Shown here: in pieces, positions 24,469-33,031 of the stretch
Layout of the letters: every line of letters begins with the position of its first letter
How positions within the stretch are numbered: position 1 is the first letter of the stretch
Notes under the pieces: generated by a model
Database searches by the model: none
Told to the model about the DNA's origin: nothing
Seen by the model: only the letters and a program-made list of their open reading frames with translations
Program-made: the position numbers and the translations under genes
DNA from: Jiangella asiatica
GTDB taxonomy: Bacteria > Actinomycetota > Actinomycetes > Jiangellales > Jiangellaceae
Reading direction: 5' to 3'
Length of the DNA stretch: 64,000 nucleotides
Assembly: GCF_004349065.1 (NCBI RefSeq)
Contig: NZ_SMKZ01000008.1
Span: forward strand, 1-64,000

Positions 24469-26531
24469 CCTTTGCGAGCGGTGTCGCGGATCTCCTGGCG
24501 ATCCGCGAATTGACGGTCACCTTCCGTACCGGTGGACGCGATGTGTACGCCGTCCGCGGGGTGGACCTGTCCGTCGCCGAGGGTGAGACGCTCGCCGTCG
24601 TCGGGGAGTCCGGGTCGGGCAAGAGCGTGACGATGATGGCGGCGCTCGGCCTGCTGCCCGACAACGCCGAGGTGTCCGGGTCGATCCGGCTGGGTGATCG
24701 CGAACTGCTCGCGATGGAGGAGCGGGCGCTGCGCTCGGTGCGTGGCGCCGAGATCGGCGTCGTCTTCCAGGACCCGATGTCGTCGCTGAATCCCGTCCAC
24801 ACGGTCAGCCGGCAGATCGCCGAGGCGATTCGCGCCCATTCGGACGTCTCGCGCGCCGCCGCGCATGCCCGGGCGGTCGAGTTGCTGGGCGAGGTCGGCA
24901 TCCCGGACGCGAAGGGGCGAGCCGACGACTACCCGCACCAGTTCTCCGGCGGCATGCGGCAGCGAGTCATGATCGCGATGGCGCTGGCTTGCGGTCCGCG
25001 CGTGCTGGTCGCCGACGAGCCGACGACGGCGCTCGACGTCACCGTCCAGGCGCAGATCGTGGACCTGGTCGACCGGATTCGCGCGGAGCGGGGCATGTCG
25101 GTCATCTGGATCAGCCACGACCTGGGTGTCGTGGCGCAGATCGCCGACCGGGTCACCGTCATGTATGCCGGACGCGTGATCGAGCAGGGCTCGTGCGCCG
25201 ACCTGTTCGACGCGGCCGTCCACCCCTACACGGCCCGGCTGCTGCGGGCCATGCCGCGCCTTGACGCCGTAGCCGGAGCCGAGCTAGAGGTCATCCCCGG
25301 CAGCCTGCCTGACCCGGAAGCACAGCCCGAGGGCTGTGTCTTCGCCCCGCGCTGTGACCACACCCTGGACCAGTGTGCCGCCGCCCGTCCAGCCCTGCTG
25401 CCGCTCGTGGCGGGCGGCAGGCACGCGGTGGCGTGCCACCGGGCCGGCGATCGGCTCACGCACAGCCAGCCGCCGGGCCTCGTCGGGGGCGCGCCCGCGC
25501 ACGAACGATCCGCCGGCCAGATCGTCGTCGCGCTGGACGATCTGCGGGTTCACTACTGGGGGCGGGGCTCGTGGCGCCGAGCGGCAGCGCCGGTGCGCGC
25601 CGTCGACGGCGTCACCCTCGGCCTCGAGCGCGGACGGACGCTCGGGCTGGTCGGCGAGAGCGGCTCGGGCAAGTCGACGCTGGCCAGGGCGCTGCTGGGG
25701 CTGGAGAAGACCAGCGGCGGCACCGTGGCGTTCGGTGGCCAGGTGCTGCACACGATGAGCGCCGCCGGCCTGCGAAAGCTGCGCTGCACCGCACAGTTGG
25801 TCTTCCAGGACCCCTCGGCGTCGATGAACCCGGCGCTGCGTGTCGAGGACGTAGTCAGCGAGCCGCTGCGGATCAACCGCCGCGGCTCGGTGGCCGAGCA
25901 ACGCGCTCGGGCGGGCGAGCTGTTGGAGATCGTGGAACTCCCACGCGAGCTGGGTCGCCGCTTCCCGCACCAGCTCAGCGGCGGGCAGCGACAGCGGGTC
26001 GCCATCGCCCGCGCGCTCGCCCTGGACCCTCAGGTCCTCGTCTGCGACGAGCCGGTCTCGGCGCTCGACGTCTCGGTGCAGGCACAGATCATCACATTGC
26101 TGTCGAGACTGCAGGCGGAACTGGGGCTCTCCCTCCTGGTCATCTCGCACGACCTGGCCGTCATCCGGACCATCGCGCACCGGGTGGCCGTCATGTACCT
26201 GGGCCAGATCGTCGAGCTCGGCAGCCGTGACGACGTTTTCGGCGGGCCGCGCCACCCTTACACTCGCGGTCTGCTCGACGCTGTCCCAATTCCAGATCCG
26301 CACCGACGCTCCCGGCCGGTACCCCTGGCCGGTGACCCCCCGAGCCCGGTCGCACCACCACCGGGCTGCCGGTTCCACGAACGGTGCGCTTTCGCCCGAC
26401 CCGGACTCTGCGACACCACTCCGCCACCCCTGGAGCAGCAGCGCCCCGGCCACTGGACTGCGTGCCATCTCGCCGACGAGATCGCCGCCTCGTCCACCGC
26501 CCCCGATCCGGTCCGCTCAGCGACGGGCTGA
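24462..26531 (+). CDS. Fused double ATPase of peptide-type ABC importer, system C
   Basis: 689 residues with two complete nucleotide-binding domains. Domain 1 has Walker A GESGSGKSVT (about 48), Q-loop VVFQDPMSSLNPV, signature FSGGMRQR, Walker [13 protein letters not shown] and a cysteine region CVFAPRCDHTLDQC. Domain 2 has Walker A GESGSGKSTLAR (about 398), Q-loop LVFQDPSASMNPA, signature LSGGQRQR, Walker B VLVCDEPVSALD and a final cysteine region CRFHERCAFARPGLC. The start is either ATG 24462 or GTG 24465; both overlap the stop of the short leader frame and lack their own ribosome binding site. It powers the permeases at 28274-30132. The fusion parallels system A but was not compared in detail. 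Confidence 0.93.
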   Translation: MVTFASGVADLLAIRELTVTFRTGGRDVYAVRGVDLSVAEGETLAVVGESGSGKSVTMMAALGLLPDNAEVSGSIRLGDRELLAMEERALRSVRGAEIGVVFQDPMSSLNPVHTVSRQIAEAIRAHSDVSRAAAHARAVELLGEVGIPDAKGRADDYPHQFSGGMRQRVMIAMALACGPRVLVADEPTTALDVTVQAQIVDLVDRIRAERGMSVIWISHDLGVVAQIADRVTVMYAGRVIEQGSCADLFDAAVHPYTARLLRAMPRLDAVAGAELEVIPGSLPDPEAQPEGCVFAPRCDHTLDQCAAARPALLPLVAGGRHAVACHRAGDRLTHSQPPGLVGGAPAHERSAGQIVVALDDLRVHYWGRGSWRRAAAPVRAVDGVTLGLERGRTLGLVGESGSGKSTLARALLGLEKTSGGTVAFGGQVLHTMSAAGLRKLRCTAQLVFQDPSASMNPALRVEDVVSEPLRINRRGSVAEQRARAGELLEIVELPRELGRRFPHQLSGGQRQRVAIARALALDPQVLVCDEPVSALDVSVQAQIITLLSRLQAELGLSLLVISHDLAVIRTIAHRVAVMYLGQIVELGSRDDVFGGPRHPYTRGLLDAVPIPDPHRRSRPVPLAGDPPSPVAPPPGCRFHERCAFARPGLCDTTPPPLEQQRPGHWTACHLADEIAASSTAPDPVRSATG

Positions 26532-26571
26532 CCGCGCTGACGCCACTGATCGCCACCCGGAGGTCCAGAAG

Positions 26572-28233
26572 ATGTTCGAACGTCGCATCACCAGGACGGC
26601 AGTGCCGGCGCTCGTCCTCGTCGTCCTGATCCTCGGCGCCTGCGGTTCCAATGGAGGGACCGAGGACACCGGCTCGTCCGACGCCGCCGGCGCCGCGACC
26701 GCGGAGACCCTGCGCATCGGGATCATGTCCGAGGAGGGAAACCTGACGCCGCACACCTACGCGACCGGATTCCCGGGCCTGAACCTCACCATGCTCAGTT
26801 ACGACTCACTCATGCAAGCCGACGAGAACGGGGAGCCCCAGCCCTGGCTCGCCGAAACGGTCGAGAGCTCACCGGACGGCTTGACCTACACGCTCGGCCT
26901 CGCCGACGGCGTCACCTGGCACGATGGCGAGGCACTCACGGCCGAGGACGTCGTCTTCAGCGTCGACTACTACAAGGCCGGCCCGCCTGGCCGGTTCGCC
27001 ACCGCGATGGCCAACGTCTCGCAGGCCGTTGCGCAGGACGAGTCCACGGTCGTCCTCACCCTGGGCGTGCCGGACCCGTCGTTCGAGATCCGCGTCCTCG
27101 CCGACGTGCCGATCCTGGCCGAGCACGTCTGGTCTGGCATCACCGAGCCGGACCTCGCACCGTTCGACGAGACCACGAACATCGGCTCCGGGCCATACCG
27201 CCTGGTGGAGTCCGACCCGGGCGTGAGCTACTCCTTCGAGGCACACCCCGAGTACTTCCGCGGCGAGCCCAAGGTCGATGAGCTCGTCGTGGTCCAGTTC
27301 GCCGACGAGGCCGGCGCCACCGCGGCGCTGCGGTCCGGTGAGATCGACACGATGATGCGGTCGATCTCGCCCGAGCAGATCGACGTCCTGCGCGGCGCCG
27401 GGAGCCTCGATGTCGTCGAGGCGCCCGAGTACACGACCACCCTGCTGGTCTTCAACACCGCGGTCGCGCCGTTCGACCAGGCCGAGTTTCGCCGGGCCGT
27501 CGCTCTCGCCGTCGACCGGCAGCGGCTCGTCGACGACGTGTTCCTCGGTGCCGCGGTGGTCGGCAACGCCGGCTGGGTGCACCCGAGCTCGCAGTGGTAC
27601 GACGAGTCCGTCGAGACGGTGTATGACCCGGAGGCCGCCGCCCGGCTGTTGGACGACATCGGCCTCACCGACTCCGATTCCGACGGCATCCGCGAGCTCG
27701 ACGGCGCCTCACTGTCCTTCGAGCTACTGGTCGCATCGAACAATGCGCTGAGAATGCGCCTGGCCGAGCTGATCGGCGAGCAACTGGGGGAGGTGGGCAT
27801 CGGGGTCGAGGTCAGCTCGGTCGAGATGCAGACCCTCGACGACGCGGTCTGGCCGGGCTACGACGTCGCACAGGGCCGCAACTACGAGATGTCCATGTGG
27901 GGCTGGTCGGCCTCCAGCCAGGCCGACATCGGCCAGATGGCGTCGCTGGTCTCCAGCGACCCGGCCATCGGCAACCTCAACGTCACGGGCTACGCCGACC
28001 CGGAGACCGACGCACTCGCCGTCGAGCTGGACACCGAACTGGACCCGACGGCCCGGGCCGAGGTTGCCGACCAACTGCAGCAGCGGATCGCCGAGGAGGT
28101 CCCGTTCGTCTCGCTGCTGCACCCGAACGGCGCGTACGGCTACAACCCGGACGTGTTCGGCGACTGGGTCTCGATCACCGGTTCCGGCCCGATGACGAAG
28201 CTGTCGTTCATCCCGGACGACGGCCAGCCCTGA
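26572..28233 (+). CDS. Peptide-type ABC substrate-binding lipoprotein, system C
   Basis: A 553-residue family-5 solute-binding protein. The signal peptide ends in the lipobox ILGAC (lipidated Cys24), followed by a Gly/Ser/Asp linker. Lobe motifs include PQPWLAETVESSPDGLTYTL followed by ADGVTWHDGEALTAEDV, and EFRRAVALAVDRQRLVDDV. The ATG at 26572 has GGAGG eight bases before it. A longer open frame begins at 26227 but would overlap the ATPase gene and bury the signal peptide. It lies 40 bases after the ATPase stop and 40 bases before the first permease, an unusual ATPase-first order. Confidence 0.92.
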   Translation: MFERRITRTAVPALVLVVLILGACGSNGGTEDTGSSDAAGAATAETLRIGIMSEEGNLTPHTYATGFPGLNLTMLSYDSLMQADENGEPQPWLAETVESSPDGLTYTLGLADGVTWHDGEALTAEDVVFSVDYYKAGPPGRFATAMANVSQAVAQDESTVVLTLGVPDPSFEIRVLADVPILAEHVWSGITEPDLAPFDETTNIGSGPYRLVESDPGVSYSFEAHPEYFRGEPKVDELVVVQFADEAGATAALRSGEIDTMMRSISPEQIDVLRGAGSLDVVEAPEYTTTLLVFNTAVAPFDQAEFRRAVALAVDRQRLVDDVFLGAAVVGNAGWVHPSSQWYDESVETVYDPEAAARLLDDIGLTDSDSDGIRELDGASLSFELLVASNNALRMRLAELIGEQLGEVGIGVEVSSVEMQTLDDAVWPGYDVAQGRNYEMSMWGWSASSQADIGQMASLVSSDPAIGNLNVTGYADPETDALAVELDTELDPTARAEVADQLQQRIAEEVPFVSLLHPNGAYGYNPDVFGDWVSITGSGPMTKLSFIPDDGQP

Positions 28234-28273
28234 CGCACGTCGTGCTCACCACGGACGGAAGGAGACGGCGACG

Positions 28274-29248
28274 ATGAACGCGCGACGCCTCGGCCTGGCC
28301 CGCCTCGGCCAGTACGCCATCGTGCTCGTCGTCGCCGTCACCCTGAACTTCGCGCTGCCACGGCTGATGCCCGGTTCGCCGCTGGCGCTCATCGCCGGCG
28401 TCGAGGCGGGGGAGATGACGCCGGAGGAGCGTGCGGCGGTCACCGCCGACGCCGGGCTGGACGAGCCGCTGGTCGTCCAGTACCTCACCTACTGGAAGAG
28501 CATCCTCACGCTCGACTTCGGCTACTCCTTCCGCCAGGGCACGCCGATCGAGGAACTCGTGCTGGGCCGGCTGCCCTGGACCCTGCTGCTCACGCTCACC
28601 GCGCTGGCGGTGTCCGGCACCGTCGGCATCGCACTAGGGGCCTTCTCCGCGTGGCGGCGGGGAAGCAGGTGGGACGTCGGCTCGCTCAGCTTCATGATCG
28701 CGCTGGAGTCGACGCCGCAGTTCTGGCTCGGCATGCTCTTCATCGCACTGTTCTCGGTGTCGCTGGGCTGGCTACCGTCGTTCGGCGCGACGACGGCCGG
28801 CGCGGACCTGTCCGGCCTGGCGTGGGTCGCCGATGTGGCCGAGCACGCCGCGCTGCCAGTGCTGACGCTGTCCATCCTCAGCATCCCGGCGGTGTACATG
28901 GCGATGCGGTACTCGACACTGTCGGTACTGGGCGAGGACTACATCCGTACCGCCCAGGCCAAGGGGCTGCGGCCGCGTGCGGTGATGATGCACCACGTCG
29001 TGCGCACGGCGCTGCTACCGGTCACCACCGTCCTGGCGCTGCGGCTGGGCTGGGCGTTCGGCGGCACCGTCGTCATCGAGACCGTGTTCTCGTATCCAGG
29101 CCTGGGCCGGCTGATGTACGACGCGGTCTCCGCCCGCGACTACCCGGTCATGCAGGGCACCTTCCTGGTCTTCACGATCGCCGTTCTGCTGGCCAACCTG
29201 CTCGCCGACTCGCTGTACCCCCGCCTGGACCCGAGGACCCGCGTATGA
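28274..29248 (+). CDS. ABC peptide-type permease (DppB-like), system C
   Basis: 324 residues. N-terminal helix (GQYAIVLVVAVTLNFALPRL), PGSPL loop, periplasmic AGLDEPLVVQYLTYWKSIL, cytoplasmic EAA loop DYIRTAQAKGLRPRAVMMHH, then ETVFSYPGLGRLMYDAV and a final helix ending in LDPRTRV. GGAAGGAG at 28258-28265 precedes the ATG. The stop overlaps the next permease by ATGA. It forms the membrane channel with the DppC-like partner. Confidence 0.93.
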   Translation: MNARRLGLARLGQYAIVLVVAVTLNFALPRLMPGSPLALIAGVEAGEMTPEERAAVTADAGLDEPLVVQYLTYWKSILTLDFGYSFRQGTPIEELVLGRLPWTLLLTLTALAVSGTVGIALGAFSAWRRGSRWDVGSLSFMIALESTPQFWLGMLFIALFSVSLGWLPSFGATTAGADLSGLAWVADVAEHAALPVLTLSILSIPAVYMAMRYSTLSVLGEDYIRTAQAKGLRPRAVMMHHVVRTALLPVTTVLALRLGWAFGGTVVIETVFSYPGLGRLMYDAVSARDYPVMQGTFLVFTIAVLLANLLADSLYPRLDPRTRV

Positions 29249-30132
29249 CCGCTCGCGTGATCACCGAGTCCGCGCCGGAGCCGCAGATCGTGTTGCGCCG
29301 CAGCCGGGTGTCCGGCGACCGCACCAGAGTGCTCGGCGTCATCGGGGCCGTCATCGTGCTGGCGCTGGGCACCGTCGCGGTGCTGGCGCCCGTCCTGGCC
29401 CCGTACGACCCCACCGAGCGAGCGGGGACGCCGTTCTCGCCACCGTCGGCGGAGCACCTCCTCGGCACCAACGACGTCGGGCAGGACCTGCTCAGCGAGA
29501 TGATCTACGGCACCCGGGTCTCACTGACCGTCGGCATCGTCGCCGCCGCGGCCGCCATGGTTCTCGGCACCGTGGTGGGGCTGATCGGCGGCTACTTCCC
29601 GCGGCTTGGCGCGGTGGCGATGCGCGGCGTCGACGTCGTGCTGATCCTGCCGTTCCTGCCGCTGCTGATCGTGCTTGCCGCCTACCTCGGGCGCAGCATC
29701 GTCAACACCGTCATCATCATCGCGATCCTCATCTGGGCGCCGACCGCCCGGGTGATCCGCTCGCAGGTGCTGTCGCTGGCCAAACGCGACTACATCGTCG
29801 CCGCCCGCTCTATGGGCGCCGGGCACGGCTACGTCATCCGGCGCCACGTCCTGCCCAAGACCCTCCTGCTCGCCATCGGCGAATTCGTCGCCGCCACCAG
29901 CGGAGCGATCCTGCTCGAGTCGTCCCTCAGCTTCCTCGGCCTCGGCGACCCGCTGCAGGAGAGCTGGGGGTCGACGCTCTATTGGGCCCAGGCACGCGGC
30001 GCGTTCCTCACGCCGGCCTGGAAGTGGTGGGTGCTCCCGCCGGGCCTGCTCATCATGCTCTCCGCCCTCGGATTCGCCCTGCTCGGCTACGCCCTCGAGC
30101 AGCGCATCAACCCACGCCTGCGCCGCTCGTGA
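29245..30132 (+). CDS. ABC peptide-type permease (DppC-like), system C
   Basis: 295 residues. The ATG at 29245 overlaps the preceding stop, which fixes the start. A cytoplasmic N-terminus is followed by helix 1 (VLGVIGAVIVLALGTVAVLA), the motif EHLLGTNDVGQDLLSEMIYG (about 72-91), the EAA loop AARSMGAGHGYVIRRHVLPK and the terminal LSFLGLGDPLQESWGSTLYW. The PIG-L-fold gene follows 25 bases later with its own binding site, so it is likely on the same message. Confidence 0.93.
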   Translation: MTARVITESAPEPQIVLRRSRVSGDRTRVLGVIGAVIVLALGTVAVLAPVLAPYDPTERAGTPFSPPSAEHLLGTNDVGQDLLSEMIYGTRVSLTVGIVAAAAAMVLGTVVGLIGGYFPRLGAVAMRGVDVVLILPFLPLLIVLAAYLGRSIVNTVIIIAILIWAPTARVIRSQVLSLAKRDYIVAARSMGAGHGYVIRRHVLPKTLLLAIGEFVAATSGAILLESSLSFLGLGDPLQESWGSTLYWAQARGAFLTPAWKWWVLPPGLLIMLSALGFALLGYALEQRINPRLRRS

Positions 30133-30157
30133 CGGCACCGACAGAAGGGACACGCCC

Positions 30158-30898
30158 ATGACCAACGTCCTCATGCTCGCGAGCTACGGTCTGGAGATCG
30201 TTGAATGCGGCGGCGCCATCGCCAAGGCGGTCGCCGCCGGCGAGACGGTCAACGCGGCCGTCCTCATGTGCCGTGAGGAGAGCAAGCCGCAGGTGTCCCG
30301 CGCCGCGGACATCCTGGGGGTCAGCGGCGTGGACTTCCTCGACGTGTCCTTCGGCGAGGTGGACCTCACCTCCGCGACCAAGGTCAAGGTCGTCGAGCTG
30401 ATCCGGCGGACCAAGCCCGACGTCGTCATCATGCAGGACCCGCAGCACGCCCAGCACGACCTCGACCCCGACCGCCGCGTCATCGCCATTCTCTACGCCG
30501 AGGCGCTCGCCGTCGCCGGCCGCGACTGGCGCATCGATGAGTGCGGCGGCCACGACCCGCACCCGATCCCGACCATCTACTACATGACCCCCGAGCACCC
30601 GAACTGCGTGGTCGAGATCGGCGACGTGCTGGACAAGAAGCTGACGGCGCTGCAGGAGCTTTCGTCGCAGAACACCTTCAGCGCACAGCACTGGCTCGCG
30701 CACACCACGCCCGAGGTGCTGAAGTCCGTCATCCCGGCCTGGACCGACGGCGAGCTGGAGACGCTCGGGTCGGAGGGGCAGCGGGCGTTCTTCACTGCGC
30801 TGGCGCTGACGAACGGCCTCGCCTCGCACTCGGGCGCGGTCCTCGGCGAGCCTTACCGGCGTGAGGGCAGCTTCGTGATGGACCGGCTGACGAACTGA
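30158..30898 (+). CDS. PIG-L/LmbE-fold protein lacking the zinc ligands
   Basis: 246 residues. The overall pattern (VLMLASYGLEIVECGGAIAK, a Rossmann-like alternation, VELIRRTKPDVVIMQDP) fits PIG-L de-N-acetylases. In active enzymes the first motif is AHPDDE and the second HPDH, together giving His, Asp, His zinc ligands. Here the first motif is ASYGLE and the second DPDR, so every ligand position is changed. Substrate binding without hydrolysis, or a different reaction, is likely. GAAGGGA at 30144-30150 precedes the ATG. As the last gene of system C it may act on, or sense, the imported compound. Confidence 0.8.
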   Translation: MTNVLMLASYGLEIVECGGAIAKAVAAGETVNAAVLMCREESKPQVSRAADILGVSGVDFLDVSFGEVDLTSATKVKVVELIRRTKPDVVIMQDPQHAQHDLDPDRRVIAILYAEALAVAGRDWRIDECGGHDPHPIPTIYYMTPEHPNCVVEIGDVLDKKLTALQELSSQNTFSAQHWLAHTTPEVLKSVIPAWTDGELETLGSEGQRAFFTALALTNGLASHSGAVLGEPYRREGSFVMDRLTN

Positions 30899-30916
30899 GG
30901 ATCGACGCGGACCCGG

Positions 30917-30931
30917 TACCCGTATAGGGTA
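30917..30931. promoter_or_regulatory. CsoR-like palindrome upstream of copper chaperone
   Basis: TACCC-GTATA-GGGTA is a perfect inverted repeat of the kind bound by copper-sensing CsoR repressors. It lies 33 bases before the chaperone ATG and includes a -10-like TATAGGGT. No csoR gene is in the window. Confidence 0.6.
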
Positions 30932-30963
30932 TGCACACAGTCCGTTCGCGAAAGGGGCACTCC

Positions 30964-31167
30964 ATGGCCACGTCCACCTTCACCGTCGTCGGCATGACCT
31001 GCGGCTGCTGCGCCAACAAGGTGCGCGACGAGATCGCCAGGATCGACGGCGTGGGCACGGTCGATGTGGACGTTGAGTCGGGCGCGGTAGGCGTCACCAG
31101 CGCGGTCCCAGTGCCTGCCGACCAGGTGAAGGTCGCGGTCGAGACGGCCGGCTACCAGCTGGTCTGA
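30964..31167 (+). CDS. copZ: Heavy-metal-associated domain protein (CopZ-like copper chaperone)
   Basis: A 67-residue single HMA domain with the beta-alpha-beta-beta-alpha-beta pattern. The metal motif reads GMTCGCCANKV: two copper ligands Cys13 and Cys16 plus a third Cys15 where CopZ/Atox1-like proteins often have Gln, His or Ala. The extra cysteine could allow a different copper cluster. The ATG at 30964 (after GAAAGGGGCACTCC) is preferred over a start inside the CsoR-like palindrome at 30931. No copper ATPase is adjacent, so it stands alone behind its operator. Confidence 0.88.
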   Translation: MATSTFTVVGMTCGCCANKVRDEIARIDGVGTVDVDVESGAVGVTSAVPVPADQVKVAVETAGYQLV

Positions 31168-31176
31168 GTGGCCGAG

Positions 31177-31210
31177 CCCTCTCCCCGATCCATCTCCGGC
31201 CGGAAGAGGG
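31177..31210. terminator. Possible bidirectional terminator between convergent genes
   Basis: Outer arms CCCTCT (31177-31182) and AGAGGG (31205-31210) enclose an inner palindrome TCCGGCCGGA (31195-31204). It is placed between the convergent chaperone gene and the CGNR regulator gene. Confidence 0.35.
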
Positions 31211-31224
31211 CATCCGGTGAACGT

Positions 31225-31800
31225 TCAGGTGACGCGCAGCGAGCGGCTCTGGCGGTGGCGGATGTTCTTGACGCGGTTCTGGCAGGTGAGGCCGCAGAAG
31301 CTGCGTGTGCCGTTCTTCGAGCGATCGACGTAGACGCGGTCGCATTCAGCGGCGGCGCAGACGCCGAGCCGTCCAGCTCCCGCGCTGCCCAGGGCCATGG
31401 TGAGCGCGGCCGCGCAACCGGCGGCCCAACCGTCGCCGAGCCGGTCCGAAGGGCCGTGGAAGTGCATGTCCCAGGTGCTGTCGTGCTGATCCAGCCGCGG
31501 AATCGGCCGGGCCCAGGACAGGAGTGAGTTGGTCGCGGTCGAGGCCGCATCGAGGTCGTCGTCGGCCGCGGCCTCGAAGATCCGCCGCGCGTCCCGTGCG
31601 AAACGCACGAGGACGTGCACGTCACGCTGCCCGACGGCGGGCTGCCGCCCGTCCCTCGCGAGAATGCGTCCCAGCTCGTCGCGCAGCTCGCGACCCGAGG
31701 GGACGAGTGCCGGCCGGCCGCCGGCGTACTCGCAGGTCTGGACGTTGACGAGCTCGACCGCGACCGTGAGCAGGTCCACTACGTGACTGTCAAAACGCAT
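31225..31800 (-). CDS. CGNR zinc-finger transcriptional regulator
   Basis: 191 residues. The C-terminal ~45 residues form the CGNR-type zinc finger: GVCAAAECDRVYVDRSKNG then RSFCGLTCQNRVKNIRHR, with four zinc-ligand cysteines. The canonical CGNR is here CQNR. The N-terminal ~140 residues are the ABATE-like helical region that these regulators use as a stress or ligand-sensing part. The ATG at 31800 has no ribosome binding site; a -10-like CATAGACT lies just upstream, so the message may be leaderless. It is divergent from an MFS exporter with only 37 bases between, the typical layout of a local repressor. Confidence 0.88.
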   Translation of the reverse strand: MRFDSHVVDLLTVAVELVNVQTCEYAGGRPALVPSGRELRDELGRILARDGRQPAVGQRDVHVLVRFARDARRIFEAAADDDLDAASTATNSLLSWARPIPRLDQHDSTWDMHFHGPSDRLGDGWAAGCAAALTMALGSAGAGRLGVCAAAECDRVYVDRSKNGTRSFCGLTCQNRVKNIRHRQSRSLRVT

Positions 31801-31837
31801 TTGAACAGTCTATGCACTCCACCCTATCGTCAGTCCC
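31801..31837. promoter_or_regulatory. Compact divergent promoter, both messages possibly leaderless
   Basis: Only 37 bases separate two divergent start codons. Neither start has a purine-rich binding site. -10-like elements lie within ~10 bases of each ATG (CATAGACT on the minus strand, TATCGT on the plus strand). Overlapping promoters of this type are usually controlled by one of the two products. Confidence 0.4.
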
Positions 31838-33031
31838 ATGACTGGCAAACGGCGGTTCGACAGTCTCGCGGCGTGGTGGGGCTCGGATCTTCCCGGGACC
31901 GTGAAGGTCCTGCTGCTGGCCCGGTTCGTCAATCGGATCGGCGCCTTCTCGATGCCCTTTCTGGCCGTCCTCCTCGTACGGGACCACGGCGCATCGGTGC
32001 GGGTGGCAGGGCTCGTGGTCGGAGCGTTCGGGGCGGCGACCATCGTGTCGCGTCTCCTCGGTGGTCGTCTCGTCGCCGGCGTCGGGTCCAAGGCCGCGGT
32101 GGTGATCGGGCTGTGTGGAACCGCGGGCGCTCAGCTTGTCATCGCCGTTGCGCCCACTCTGGTCGTCGCGCTGGCCGGTGCGGTCCTACTCGGGCTGTGC
32201 TTCGAGATCTACGAGCCTGCGAGCCAAGGGCTGATCGCCGACGTCACGCCCGACCACCTCCTCCCGGCTGCCTACGGGCTGCTCGGCGTTACCCTGTCGG
32301 CCGCCGGCCTGGCCGCAGGACTGGTCGCGGCCGCGGTGGGGCGCATCGGCCTCTCCTGGCTGTTCGCCATCGACGCGGCCACCGCGCTCGCGTGCGCTCT
32401 ACTGGTGGCCATCGCCATGCCGGCCACACCGCGCCACCCACGCGACGAGTCGGCGAGAACACGGCCCTGGGCGGACCGGCGGCTTCTCGCACTCATGGCG
32501 ACCGGTACCGCCTTCGCGACCGTCTACATGGCCGTTCCCATGGCCTTGCCCATCGCCCTCACGACAGCGGGCCGGGATCCGTCCGAGGCGGGCCTGCTCG
32601 CGGCGCTGGGCGCGCTGGTCGTCGTGGTCGCCCAGCCTGTCCTGCGCCGTCACGCCGATCCGAACGGGCGCATGGTCAGCGGCTACCTTCTCGTCGCGGT
32701 GGGCCTCGCGACCGCCGGAGCCTTCCCCACCCTTGCCGGCTACACGGTCTCGGCGGTCGTCATCGCGCTCGGCGACGTCCTTTTGCTCGGCTACGCCTAT
32801 ACGCTCGTGGCGCGCCTGGCGCCGGCCGGGACCAAGGCCGCCTACTTTTCTGTCTACGGCATCATTTGGGGCGTCGCGCTGACGGTTGGGCCGCCGCTCA
32901 TGGGCTCGGCACTCGCCCATGGCACGCGCACGTTCTGGCTCGTCGCGGCGGGCGTCATGCTCGCCACCGCAGTGGCCCATCGCCTCGTAGCTCGTTCCGG
33001 AGCGCTCAATCCCGCAGCGCGTACAGGCTGA
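31838..33031 (+). CDS. MFS transporter
   Basis: A 397-residue major facilitator with about 11-12 hydrophobic segments. The A-motif-like loop between helices 2 and 3 is SRLLGGRLVAGVGSKAAVV. The cytoplasmic central loop is around PATPRHPRDESARTRPW (about residue 200). The C-terminal half repeats the six-helix pattern. Such exporters remove drugs or metabolites by proton antiport; the substrate is unknown. It is divergent from, and probably repressed by, the CGNR regulator. The ATG at 31838 lacks a Shine-Dalgarno sequence. Confidence 0.88.
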   Translation: MTGKRRFDSLAAWWGSDLPGTVKVLLLARFVNRIGAFSMPFLAVLLVRDHGASVRVAGLVVGAFGAATIVSRLLGGRLVAGVGSKAAVVIGLCGTAGAQLVIAVAPTLVVALAGAVLLGLCFEIYEPASQGLIADVTPDHLLPAAYGLLGVTLSAAGLAAGLVAAAVGRIGLSWLFAIDAATALACALLVAIAMPATPRHPRDESARTRPWADRRLLALMATGTAFATVYMAVPMALPIALTTAGRDPSEAGLLAALGALVVVVAQPVLRRHADPNGRMVSGYLLVAVGLATAGAFPTLAGYTVSAVVIALGDVLLLGYAYTLVARLAPAGTKAAYFSVYGIIWGVALTVGPPLMGSALAHGTRTFWLVAAGVMLATAVAHRLVARSGALNPAARTG

